Assembly: GCF_002105155.1 (NCBI RefSeq)
Contig: NW_019028980.1
Location: 1,723,511 to 1,787,510, forward strand
Direction of reading: 5' to 3'
Length of the DNA stretch: 64,000 bases
Source: Lobosporangium transversale
Taxonomy: Eukaryota; Mortierellomycota; Mortierellomycetes; Mortierellales; Mortierellaceae
Shown: positions 21,978 to 33,687 of the stretch, piece after piece
Layout: each line of letters starts with the position of its first letter
How positions within the stretch are numbered: the stretch's first letter is position 1
The notes under the pieces: model-generated
The model's input: the letters and a program-made list of their open reading frames with translations, nothing else
What the model was told of the DNA's origin: nothing
Database searches by the model: none
Made by a program: the position numbers and the translations under genes

Positions 21978-24090
21978 GATGAAGTTATTTGTACGGCCCC
22001 TCGTGCAAATAAAATTTCATTTAAAAAAAATTTATTCGCACTGCCCCGTAGATACCTGCTCCCCCCGTGCAAATAAATAAAAAAAAAAAAAACTATTTGC
22101 ACAGGGTAGGTCTTTATTTCAGTCTTAAATACCACTACCAGGCCAGGAAGCCTTCCATGATACAAGCTCGAAAGCTAAGCATCAAATACAGACCAGAATA
22201 TTTATCTTATCAAGGTCGTACGTAGCCCAGAGTAGATGTTGATATTCTTTATGTGACTCTAGGATTGAGTAAAGAACTACAAATGGTTTATCTATAATTG
22301 AAATATATTATGCCGCTCTACTTTGCACTTTTGTTGACCGTGTTGTTATAGATTGTGGATGGTTCCCTGATGCTTTCTTTCATTTAGTGCGTGCATACAT
22401 CTCTGGTATTTCCGTACACTATTAAGCACACAACGATGAGTTCAGTAATTAGGAACCTCTAACGTGTAGCTTGTTTCGACAGATATACAAACAATCATAC
22501 TATCATACCCATTGCTACGATACATAGCGTGCCGTGTTATTACTCTCTTTCTTTTCTCTCTCTTAAATGTCTTTATCTCTGTCTTTCTTTATTAAGAGCT
22601 CAAGCGTCCTCGATACTAAATTTCGTTTATCAAATTCACCAAAATACAATGAGTAGACCTCAGTTTATTTTGTGGAATGTCTATCTTCTCGCCCGCTTGT
22701 AACCCGAGAGGTTACTTATCTTTTGATAGTTGGTGACAGTTCGCACTCAAAGCCGATCGCGCCATAATTACCTATATCCCTATATCTAAATAGTTAAAAT
22801 ACTTTAATAGCATAACCGTGGCTAATAGTGATAGAAAAGAGACATAAATACTCTTTTCTGTTACGTTAATAAAGATCCTTATTTCTGTTCAATCAGGGTT
22901 GATTTTTCACCAATAAAATAGCCAGAACTTGCCTTGGGTCATCTTTAGGACGCAGTGTCGTATACTCGGCAGCACATATAGATGCTCACTGCATCTAGAG
23001 ACTAGCTTCATATTGTACAATCACCTGAAAGGTTATGAAGAGAAACACTGTCTTCAATCCTATTTCTTGCCGTTTTCCCTCAGCATGTACTGCCCAAAAA
23101 CTTTAGTGATTATCCACATTGGTCTCATTAATAAAAGCGTAAATTTCCATCTTGGTTGGTGAAGTATTTTTGTATGTCACAAATGAGCTGTTTGTCAGAG
23201 ATTCGAAATAAAAAAAATAATGAATAACCCACTTTGACCAGACTTTTTTTCGGGTGACTGTAGAGTGGAATAGAGCGTGAAAAATATTTTGTAGATAGAT
23301 AGTAAGCAGTAGAAAAGTAAGTGAGAATAAGATATGGGTTCACACACCACACCCATGGGGGTATTTATTCATTTTCTGGTAGAGAGACTTGTACCAGGTA
23401 ACTACGTATCTATCTATAAGATGACAAAGATTCGTTCTAAAAACTTCATACCAAAGATTTATCGCGTCTATGTGTGGCGCGTTATTGCCACTAATTTCTA
23501 CCGCTAATCTTTTTTAGCGCATTAGTGTTATTTTTACTCTAATTTTTTTCTAACTAGGCCCCATCATAATATTGCATACTGTGAAATATGCAACAGAGCG
23601 CGATGAGTATCGCAGCTCCCATGGCGCTGCAACTTCCAACAGTAATAATCCGTTTGTGAATGTCGACTCCGATTGCCCTTTCCTTGATAAAGAATTTTGT
23701 TCTGCTGTTGAGAAGGAACGCAGAGCGCTCAACAAGAACGGTTTCTTCGGACAGCTCCTTTGTGATAGTGATTAAGTAATTAAGGGTTCGAACATCTACA
23801 ACAAGTTCCTTGGGGCCTAGTTGTCATTCAGATGGGTAGTTTTTTAAGTAGTTCATATATTGAGTCGACTGCCATTCCACCCTATTGAGATACTCGAAGG
23901 GATTGTTCTGCCTGTGGATTTGAATCCCATTCATAAAATCTGTAAGACCTGTCATAAGGCGGTTTTGAACAGATGATTTTTTTTTTTTTTATTTTTTTTT
24001 ATTGCACGGAGGTGCCAGAGTAAATAACTTTTTGTATGGGGGCCGTACGAATAAGGCGCGTACAAGCCCATGATGCAAATATCTTTTTCC
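21978..24090. mobile_element. Fold-back element copy B
   Basis: The left end has TTATTTGTACGGCCCCTCGT-type modules (21985-22110). The right end has inverted, decayed modules (24000-24082), including GGGGGCCGTACGAATAAGG. The interior at 22110-23190 follows copy A in the same orientation; shared blocks include GGAAGCCTTCCATGA, TTTCCGTACACTATTAAGCA and TTGCCGTTTTCCCTCAGC. Bases 23200-23610 have no match in copy A, and similarity resumes at 23613 (GCAGCTCCCATGGCGCTGCA, compare 20282). A 67-residue frame at 23572-23775 (DSDCPFLDKEFCSAVEKERR) is unrecognised and may be a captured fragment. Confidence 0.6.
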
Positions 24091-24976
24091 ATGAAGGAGA
24101 TGTTCTGCAAGATAGTTTTTTTCTTCTCCTTCTTCTTGTTTTTAACTTCTGGTGCACCTGTACATTCGTTTGCATATGATGTTCTCAAAGAAGATACAGC
24201 AGGATTTAACGCTTGTTGCTCATGAATGTCTTTACTGAAGACAATGTTATGCTGTTGAGAAGTATAAGAGAGTTCATATTGAGCTTGCTGTCTGACCTCT
24301 GAATTATATCCATACACTGTTGTAAATATCATTTATACCGAAAAAAATAAAAAATAAAAAAAAAATAAAAAAAATAAAAAAAAAAGGCTCGCCACTATAC
24401 GAATGCAGTTTTTTTTGATTATGATATCCAGTTTCGATTCAGTTGAAGCAATGGTCTAGAGACGCATAGACATAATCTCCCGATCGCATTGTTTTCTAAT
24501 TGTTGCCCGAGTTTGTTTTATTTTATTTTATTTTATTTTTATTTTTTCACTTGATCGAAATTGAAAGCCTGAATTTCGGCCAATATGGCCAGGCTTTAGA
24601 TGGTTGCAAGCAATATAAAATTTTATAACATGTCCAATACTGGCTGCGAATTAGACACTCTTCACCAATCGCCAGTCTTTTCATATTAAAACATCGTTTT
24701 CACTAAACAAAGATAGTAATGCGCTTGGTTTGGAAAAGTCGGCATGAAAGTGATGCATTCATTTTTTTTATTTTTTTTAAAAAAAAAAAAAAAAAAAAAA
24801 CAAATTTCATTGGGAAATTCATGGGAGGAAGAAGATGGTCTATTGGTTTCTTTTAATGACATAGTTAATTGCAAGCAAGAAGGAAAATAAAAAACAACTA
24901 CAAACTAACTAAGCATGCTATCCGCTTTCTCACGTCAAAGCTAAACTGCAGGCAAAATAAAAGAAAAAGGGAAGGT
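24091..24976. other. AT-rich spacer right of the repeat island
   Basis: It holds several A/T tracts, including an AAAAAT-type repeat near 24340-24385 and a T8-A20 junction near 24772. The minus frame at 23952-24332 and the other short frames here are dominated by homopolymer and have no recognisable domain. Confidence 0.4.
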
Positions 24977-25195
24977 TCAAATAACGATCTCGTCTTCAAT
25001 GGCACGAGGTTCCAATCCTAAGCGATCAAGACATGTATGGTAGCGATCTGGGTTGGATTTCTTGAGATATTTAAGGACAGTCTGACGTTGATGGACCAAC
25101 ATGCGCAAACGACGATAGTTGTGTTTATCCTTCTTATTATTGAGGACGTGGTTGTTCAAGTTTTGAATCCTGACAGTCATAATGGCAGCTAATCG

Positions 25196-25226
<31 letters not shown>

Positions 25227-25276
25227 TTGGAAATAAGAAAACAAGTTTCATTGTTTTTCAAAAGAAAAAGAGAAAA

Positions 25277-25322
<46 letters not shown>

Positions 25323-26134
25323 GCCATGAGAATAAAGATTACCTTGAACTTCAGGGCTTCCAGTGTCACCTTCAAAGCGTTGGAATGCTTCCTTGGCTCT
25401 CCTGATGTTTTCCAATATGATCTGTTTTGCATTTCCATTCTCAAGGGCAATGATGCGGCGGACCAATTCTGCCTTCTGTTTCTCAATAGGGAGCTGAAGC
25501 TTGTCACTGACAAGTGTGGAGCGGTTCATGAGTTCTTCCAGGTGGATATGGGGGACCTTATCGAAGATCAATTCTGCTTCCTGATTAGTTAAGAAATGTT
25601 GGTATCCAGAAGGTTCAGATGTCGAAACTACCAAGGGCGCCCTAGATGATGAAAAGATGGAGGATGATAATGGTGAGGCTGAAAAAGAAAAGTTGGATCT
25701 TGAGGATGATGTTGATGATGATGATGATGTGCTGTCAGACTCGGTATCAGTAGTCGTGGGAGGTTTGATAGAAGCGAGAGGAGCTTGGAACAGAGTCTGA
25801 GGCTGAAGAAGCGAGCGCGTGAACTCTGTTTCCTTTCCAATGATATAGTCTGGTGTTGATTCTTCAAATTCACGATGTTTATCTTCCTGTTTCTTTAGGT
25901 TAGCCTTCCGGGTCTGAATGGCAATGTCCTTCCTTGATCGTCGAGCTTTAGCCAAAACAGCGGTTGATGTGTGGAAGGTATTGCATGGTGTTGCCTTGGT
26001 TGAAGCAACTACATTTTGAGATCGGAAAAAAAATAAAAATAAAACATTGTATATTAGCAAATGAGTCCACTGTGAATGTGTGGTTGCATTAAGGAGTCAA
26101 CTCTTCTGATCAGTTTTGCTGCAGTCATGTCCAT
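24977..26134 (-). CDS. MRPS15: Mitochondrial small-subunit ribosomal protein uS15m, three exons
   Basis: Exons: 26134-26071, 26008-25343 and 25188-24977, giving 313 residues. Exon 1 (MDMTAAKLIRRVDSLMQPHI) is basic and amphipathic and fits a mitochondrial targeting peptide, followed by a cleavage-like region (CNTFHTSTAVLAKA). A Ser-rich linker of about 40 residues precedes the S15 domain. The domain contains QRFEGDTGSPEVQ, then, after the second intron, AAIMTVRIQNLNNHVLNNKK and HNYRRLRMLVHQRQTVLKYL, the conserved S15 signature that binds small-subunit rRNA. Intron 1 is only 62 bases with a TGCTAAT branch-like motif. Intron 2 carries two long (ATT)n runs. It shares a 414-bp upstream region with POP5 on the other strand. 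Confidence 0.93.
25197..25322. repeat. Two (TAA)n microsatellites in uS15m intron 2
   Basis: There are uninterrupted AAT/TAA runs at about 25196-25224 and 25279-25322, both inside the intron 25189-25342. Confidence 0.95.
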
Positions 26135-26214
26135 TGATCGTGTATTGCAACTTTTTCCTGTTAAGCTCGCTTTGTGATAAAAAAAAAGTAACTTCGGCTT
26201 TTTTCCTTTTCTCT

Positions 26215-26248
<34 letters not shown>

Positions 26249-26548
26249 GTATAGCCGTACCCAAGGAACGTGCTCCAGGTAAGACTGTGCGCAGACCAAA
26301 CATGATAAGAACAGAATACGATGGACAAGATGTAGGAGTCAAGTGAGGATGGGGCAGCAACGTCTCCGAAGTCAGTGTGGCTAGTCTCACAGGAACTTCC
26401 TACGAAAATAATAAACATTTTTTCTGATCCGTTCATTTGTGATTTACGAATAAGCCACCATTAGCTGAGGGCAAGGCCAGCTAAGGCACAAAAGAAAAAA
26501 GACATTTCTTTCATTCGCGAGAAAAAAAAAAAAAAAAAGGAAAAAGGC
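26135..26548. promoter_or_regulatory. Shared divergent promoter region of uS15m and POP5
   Basis: This is the only sequence between the two divergent starts. It contains a T run of about 28 at 26217-26245 and an A run of 17 just before the POP5 ATG. No TATA box is evident. Frames running through it are homopolymer artefacts. The promoter role is inferred from position only. Confidence 0.4.
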
Positions 26549-27054
26549 ATGGTCCGCTTCAAGAACAGATACTTGCTATTCGAGGTCGTCTATGCGAACA
26601 CGCCATTACGATGGGCTTCGATTCCAGCTTCCAATACATTAGAACTGTCTTCGACAGCTGATCAAAATCCTTTTGGAGATACTGGAAGAAATAACTGTCA
26701 ACTACCACAAATCAGCAACAAAGACCTGATGGTTGCTCTTAAGGACTCGATAGCAGGGAACTTTGGAGATTATGGAGCTGGGCTAACACAGAGGCCATTG
26801 ACATGTATGTATTAGGGTTGATCTCCTTTTCATCATATGTGTTGTCTCTACCCAGGAATTTGATTTAAGGATTTCTTTTTTATTGTATTTATCATTGGCA
26901 GTAAAATATTTTTCACCACACACAAACATTGGGATTCTCAGGATATCGAGAGAGGAATTGCATATTGTATGGGGTGCACTCACCTTTATTACACAGCTGA
27001 AAGGAAACCCATGCATTTTCAGAGTCCTTCATACTTCTGGTAACTTTACATTTT

Positions 27055-27088
<34 letters not shown>

Positions 27089-27342
27089 GTTTAAAGCCCC
27101 TGAGGAGATCTGAATTGAATGATCAAGAATTGACTATGGTATGTAATCCTTATTTCATATTTGCTTTTATTGAATTGATAGGTACGATCCGACATTGTCA
27201 ATCACGGACGATTGCCTACGATCGTGACCGGATTATGGCCCTAAGGAACCAGGCACAGCTTTTGAAAGACGATCAGGCGTTTACACAGCTTGGCCTTGCG
27301 CTTAAGGACTCATTAGACGAAGTTAATGCGCTGGAGCTTTAG
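26549..27342 (+). CDS. POP5: Ribonuclease P/MRP subunit POP5, three exons
   Basis: Exons: 26549-26804, 26902-27039 and 27182-27342, giving 184 residues. It begins MVRFKNRYLLFEVVY, the hallmark start of Pop5, then FGDYGAGLTQRPLT. Across the first splice it reads TLKYFSPHTNIGILRISREE, and across the second HTSGTIRHCQSRTIAYDR. Pop5 is a shared protein of RNase P (tRNA 5' processing) and RNase MRP (rRNA processing) and acts in the nucleus and nucleolus. Phases match at both junctions (T|TA and G|GT). It is slightly longer than typical relatives because of a loop at residues 31-53. It lies 357 bp before MBF1 on the same strand. Confidence 0.92.
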
Positions 27343-27699
27343 AGTGGGGGATTTGATTAGGACTTGTTGTCTTTTTTCTTTTTTGTAATAGTATATATTT
27401 TTTTATTTATCTGTATTACTGTAATTAAGGAAAATGTAATCATAAATTAAAAAAAAAAGGCAATCTTTGCCAATGATCATGTGATCTGTACAAAAATGGC
27501 AAAATTTCGTACGTGAATGATTAATCACAGCTTTTTAAGTTCTGAAAGAATTGCCTGGAAGCTCCTTTTTTCCTGATCTGATCACTTTAACATTCTTTAC
27601 ATTCTTTACATTCTTTACATTCATTCTTCAGAAGAGTTCATCTCTCAGCCCCATACGACAACAACACACACCTCTACATTCACTCGCATATAATTCAAA

Positions 27700-28369
27700 A
27701 TGTCTGGAAACATCGGTTGGGACGATGAGATTGTCCTTCGTAAGCGTGCTGAGCATACCAAGGTCACCCGCTCCTCTGCTGACATCAACGCTGCCCGCCG
27801 TGCAGGTGCTGTTGTCTCTACAGAGCGCAAGGCTGTCACTAATGCTGGACATGTTGGTGAAGATTTCCGACGCATTGCCAAGTTGGCTGAGACTGATGAG
27901 ATTGTTGCACCCAAGGCCGTCTCCATGGATGTTGGAAAGGCCATTGCAAAGGCTCGTATTGAATTGAAGATGAACCAGAAGGAGCTTGGTGTCAAGGTTA
28001 ACGAGAAGCAGACTGTCGTAAGTTTTTTTTTTTTTTTTTTTTTTTTTCTAAGCCCATCCCGCTTCTCCTTCCCCCCTTCCCCCTTTCCCCCTTCGTTGTT
28101 TTTTTTTTTTGTGTACAGGATCTTGCAGTTTTATTTTGCCTGCCGCAGTCAGCCCTAATTATTATCGTAATCCTAATCATGATTGTTTTTTTTTTTTTTT
28201 TTTTTGCCTTCGCCCTTTCATCTATTAATAAATTGATGAATAGATCAACGACTATGAGGCTGGGCGTGCTGTTCCTAACCAGCAGATTCTTGGAAAGTTG
28301 GAGCGTGCTCTTGGAGTCAAGCTACGTGGCAAGGATATTGGCTCTCCCTTGACCTTCGGAAAGAAGTAA
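27700..28369 (+). CDS. MBF1: Multiprotein bridging factor 1, two exons
   Basis: Exons: 27700-28017 and 28244-28369, giving 147 residues, the family's normal length. The N-terminal MBF1 domain starts [19 protein letters not shown]. The C-terminal Cro/C1-type helix-turn-helix spans about residues 81-140 ([20 protein letters not shown] and [12 protein letters not shown]). MBF1 is a conserved coactivator that links activators to TBP and also guards against ribosomal frameshifting at collided ribosomes. The 226-base intron has a T run of about 24, a C/T-rich tract and a second T run. Codon use is strongly biased to C-ending codons (GTC, ACC, AAG), as in highly expressed genes. TTCTTTACA occurs in tandem about 100 bp upstream (27590-27620). 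Confidence 0.96.
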
Positions 28370-28391
28370 ACTCTGGTCGCTGATCGACCCT

Positions 28392-28427
<36 letters not shown>

Positions 28428-28936
28428 CAGCCTCCATGGAGAACCTCTTCTTTTTTTTGTTTTGTTTTTGCTTTCCTTCAAGTCCACCGAAGAACAAGAT
28501 ATTTAAATTTACTCGACGGTTACTTTGAGAGTTTGCATGCCAAAGATTCAACCTCCCTAAAGCCATCCTTAGACACCCTTTCTTCTGAATGCAACTAGTA
28601 GATGTATATAATAAATTTCCAAAAAAAAGTAATTGTGTCTACGTTTATAGTTCTTGAAGATTATCTGTGCCATTCATTTTATGAAAGTAATAATGCAAAT
28701 GTAAAAAAGTACAAGGTTGTCGTCCGAGCGACCGAGGTCGGGCCAAATGGCTCTGAGTCTGATCTCCAAACTCAATAAAAAAAAGCCACAGAATAGTCCA
28801 GCCTTTTTTTTTTTTTTTTTTTTTTTTTGATAGAGGAAACGGATGCATGTGTTGTGTTGATGAATGAACCCTTTTTTGGGAGCCAGCCAATTGCATTTCG
28901 CACCCCCCTTTCACTTCTTCTCCTATATACACGATA

Positions 28937-29045
28937 ATGAGTATAACAAAAAGGACTGTTTTAATACTGGACCATAGTCCACATGCGCGCAGGCGAGCAT
29001 GTCATGAATATGAGGAGAAAGCCATGGCTTCAAATGAGTGTAATG

Positions 29046-29076
<31 letters not shown>

Positions 29077-29983
29077 TATCATGGATTTGTGGTGTGCTTT
29101 TGAAACTTCAGTTACTGTTTTTTTTTTTTAAAAAAAAAAAATCCATCATCTCTTAATAAAAATAATTAAAAAAAAAAAGTTCCGGACAATGATGAATTCG
29201 ACTTGGAGCCATGTTCGATGTGGTCGAGTTTTGTTCATGCATGCCTGCATTACACCCGTTTAGCATGGGATTTATCACCTGTTGGTCAAAGAACACAGGT
29301 TAGTAAAAAGACTTTTTTTTTTTTTTTTTTTTTTATTGTCTTATCATGTAGATCAGAGCATTGTATTGGATACTCTGTCTTGACATACTCTTAATTTCAT
29401 CACTAGGTATCCGTCCATGTGGCACCAGGATCAGGACAAACGTCCGATAGTATAGTACTGAATACCTGGGCCAATCAAGATCAGAGCTTAGGGAGCGTAA
29501 GAAGGAGGCATTATGTCCGTTTGCGGAAGAAAAGAGAGAAAAAAAAAAAAAAAAAAAAAAAAAAGCGCTCGATATCCATCCAAATCATAATTTTTACTCT
29601 ATAGATTACTTCTCAATTGAGGGAACTGCAACTTCGGGATGATGACATGGAGTCCGTTAACGCAGAGAGCGATGACATGGATGATTCTGGCGGCTGGATA
29701 GAGCATGCATTGAAGGGCGCAATAGCTCATGCATTGGAACCCATACCAGTATATTCAACACCATTAAACACTATATCTACTCCATCAAAGATGACAATCA
29801 ATGTCATAATGCTTCTTGCAGACCTCAAAGAAGAAACTAAGATGGATGACGAAGACACAGAGATGGGGGATGAGGATGATGAACGCGCATGGATTTATGG
29901 CGATCTGGATCTGCGAAAGCTTCTCATGGATGCCCTTTACAGCCTACAGGAATGTGTCAGGAATAGCAGGTAGGTTTATAAGC

Positions 29984-30014
<31 letters not shown>

Positions 30015-32846
30015 CTATTCAGGTGGTATAGCATGGACAGGATTGCAGGACACTAACTTCTAAATACATCCCTATCATCATTTTTGACACATTTGGAAGG
30101 GTCTCGGCTATTAATGTAGAATTTATAAGGGTATCGACACAATCAACAGCACCAAGACCAGATATCTTAAAGGAAGATGTAAGTAATCTCATGCTATTCT
30201 TTGATGGATGAGCACCTCAAGCTAATGCATTTCATATAGGATGAAAAAAAAAAAAAAAAAAAAAACACTTTGACTTGACTTGCAAATATGTTCATTGGTA
30301 GATTTCGAGAGTTTGTTCGTCCTCTGTATATACAATCACCACAAAGGATGAGACTACCGTGACAAGTGGACTCATCAATCATTATTTGCGACAAAACAGA
30401 GGTGTACAGCTTCTACGTCTTCACAATTTGCCTTTAAAGCGCCAGGACAATGATGAAGATAACAGTAATAACGCCCCAGTGGAATTGTTTTACAGATCGG
30501 ATCACATCAGAGCTTTGGCTTGGAAGAAGGCAGACATGAATACTGGGAACAGGATATCCGCCGTCCTTCATGATACCCCCCAAAACCTCCGTGAAATAGC
30601 AGAACTAGAATATGGCGTGGAATGTACAGAGTTGTCCAGTAAGTACTAAACTCGTTGTTCACACATGTGCACTTTTCTTGGATTATCATCAAAAGATTCC
30701 GATGAATTTTGATATATAAAATCTTTTTTTTTTTTTTTTTTTTTTTATAATAGATGTTATACCGACTGAATGTACACATCTCGCATCAATATCCCCTTCA
30801 ACATTTACTGCATCATTCTTCCCTTTCATCAATGGTAGGGCTATACATGTATATAAAGATGCAATACATGTAGTGTTTGATGAGTATGACATGATATGAA
30901 CTGCAATTTGGATCATTAGGCAAAGTTCACCTCCTGAAGCATCCTGGCCCTGGTGATTTGGCCTCAAAGGCCCTCTTTGATCATGATGGACAGCTTTTCA
31001 TCCACTGTCTCCAGTCAGAACCAGATCCATTAGCGTTTTCAATGCAAGCAGCCCAACACTTTGATACCAATAAGAAGGTCAATGTTTCTTCAAGTAATTA
31101 TCATCTTGAGGTTTGTGCTGAGGACCCTGCCGCTGAGTATTTTCTTTCTTCCTTTTTTCCTTTCTTTTAAAAAAGGGGAGGGGGGGAAAAGAATATAGGG
31201 GCCAAAACATGCTAACGTACAGTGATGTTATGTACTATTCTAGGAGTTTGTGGACGCTATTCTTTATCCCAATCTGATTGTGCCTGGCGCCGACTCATTT
31301 TCTCAGGAAGGAAACATATTTACAGAGATCGTCCCACCTGCTTTGAAATCAATAACTTGTAATCATAAGGAGAGTGAGGGTGAAGATGACTACAAGAGTG
31401 AGGAGGGAGCAAGCTCAAGAGGTGTACATATGACGCTTGTCCACACGACCTCTAAACTAGACTTGGAAACGCGATGGCTGGTCCAATGGGAAGGAGAGCG
31501 TACACATCCCATTCTGGTATGACATTTTTTTTTTTTTTTTTTTTTTTACGGCTTCATAAAGTTTTACCTTTTTCATTTCATTCTACTCTAGCGACTATAG
31601 CAAGTAACATGTTTCTATTTTTGTTTTCGTTTTTATCAATAGCCTGCTCATAATACACAGATTCAGAGATTTAAAAGTGCTATATGCAAAAACAGTGTGG
31701 ACACAGCAGGAGTTGCTACTATAAATTCAGTCTTGGATAACTTGATTGCGGACGCACGCCCATTAGCCCTACCAGGCGAATCAACACCATCAGGACAGGG
31801 AATGGCGTCTCAACAGCAACAACGATATCGTGAAAGCGCTCAGGCCATTCTGGCGGATTTGTGGATGATTGGCCAGCGCTTCAAGTCTGTGTCGCCAAGT
31901 CATGCTGAGGTGAATAGTTATCACGTCATCACGCTTTTTCTGTGGCAATATCATGTGTTAAAAACATATGCTTATTTTTTTTTTTATTTTTTTTTATTTT
32001 TTTTTAATGTTACTGTTTTTATCTGGATTTGGGTTTTATACATAGGCGGCACGACTTATTGCCACCAAGGTAACACCCAAGGGATTAGACCATCAGACGG
32101 TGAGGCTAACACTTGTACCACCGAGTAGGCGAGCTGCTTTGATCAATGCAGAAGCTCAGGGGGGAAGTCCCATGTTCGACAACGGAGACATGGGAAGTGA
32201 TGGATGGAGCCGGAATAAGGGTCAGCGCGGAGGTAATAATCCAGGTGGTATTATTGGTCGCGGGGGAAACCGGGGAGGTCGATTCGATAATCGTGGTGGT
32301 AGAGGGGGAGCGGGTGTCAACAACGCTGCAGGACGCGGCAGAGGAGGTTTCCGAGGAAGTCATAATACAAATAGTCCTGGTGGTAATAACAGTAATGCAG
32401 CCATTTCTGATGATATGAGTTTTAGTGGAATGGACTCTTCAGCAGGGCCTAACAACGACATTATGTTGAGTATGACTGGAAAGACACAGCCGGTTCCTTA
32501 TTTGATCACACAGCCGCCTACACGAGAGGAATTAGAGGAGTCGGAACAAGAATACCTTGCACAGCTCGGTGAGGATGGTTGTTTGCTTAAAGCCTATTGG
32601 GGTTCACGGGGCGCACAGGGCTCTGCAATTGCAAGTGTGCTGAATTCGGTCACGTCGCTTGATGCTCCTTCTGCCAATGCATCGAGTTCAGATATACAAC
32701 AACAACAACAACACCAACCAGATCCTATTGTTGCAGTGGCATTAGCAGCACAACAAAAGATGAAGAAATTGCCGACGAAGCGGCTGAGATTACAGGATTT
32801 TGCAGGCCGGACACCGTCTGCAGAGAACGGAGGTTTCAGTAAATAA
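28937..32846 (+). CDS. INTS13: Integrator complex subunit 13 (Asunder) homologue, eleven exons, with RGG box
   Basis: Exons: 28937-29039, 29180-29298, 29407-29496, 29605-29969, 30049-30178, 30302-30638, 30754-30834, 30920-31110, 31244-31516, 31643-31909 and 32046-32846; 918 residues with phases consistent throughout. The N-terminal VWA-like region starts TVLILDHSP, then SMWSSFVHACLHYTRL and IVLNTWANQDQSL, matching animal Asunder in order. The middle has STFTASFFPFINGKVHLL and FDHDGQLFIHCLQS. The C terminus keeps the short conserved KRLRLQDFAGR motif. Between them, about residues 710-760 form an RGG/RG-rich stretch (GRGGNRGGRFDNRGGRGG), which I do not recall in animal INTS13 and which usually binds RNA. 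Integrator cleaves snRNA and paused Pol II transcripts. Exon 5 depends on an internal acceptor at 30048 and is the least certain. Confidence 0.85.
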
Positions 32847-33224
32847 GATAGAGCTCCGATTTTTTTTTTTAGGAAATTACGCTAGATTTTGCATGTGAGA
32901 ACGAGGTGTAGCTTCTGGATCAAGGAAATACGTTCTTTGATTATTTCTGATTATCCAATAAAATCAATCTTTCCGTTTATTTTTATTTTTTAACGTCGTC
33001 GAACCATTATAGAATATCTTTTTCAAAGAAGCATACCATGGAGAGCATAGGAATCTGGACTTTATTTGTTCTATTTGCAGATGCGCATGATACATGAACG
33101 GGAGATCATTCATATTTTTATACACACGAGTTATTGTGCATTGCAGTACAGAAGGGAGACGACAGATACGCGTCGTTTTTTTTTTTTTTTTTTTTTTTTG
33201 CTCACATTTCTAATTTACTTGTTA

Positions 33225-33256
<32 letters not shown>

Positions 33257-33641
33257 GAAGCAGTTGAACGTCAGTTGGCATATGAATGCTAAGGATACAT
33301 GTAGATAGTAGGAAAAGCTTAGCGGGAAAGGTCTAACTACGGGAGGTAGAACAAAAAAAAAAGTTGTTCTTTGTTCCTTGGTGTAGATGAATCTGAAGGA
33401 AAACATAAACTTGTTTGTGAGGGACAGAGACGGTTGAAGACCTTTTACACATGTCTTTTCTATATACTTTTATTCAGTTGTTTTTGTTTGTCCTCTGATA
33501 GTGTGGAGAGAAAGGTTTCTCCACATAGTCTAGTTCAACATGCAGCAATAAAAAAAGATAATCTTGGATGATGAAAGCGAGGATTTTCTTCAGGGTCATA
33601 TATATATATATACATCTGTATCGTATCTTTATTAACTACAG

Positions 33642-33687
<46 letters not shown>

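Noticed and set aside
10830-24085. CRISPR-like array of spaced repeats
   Set aside because: The TATTTG modules are irregularly spaced, occur in both orientations and vary inside. They form ends of fold-back elements in a eukaryotic genome.
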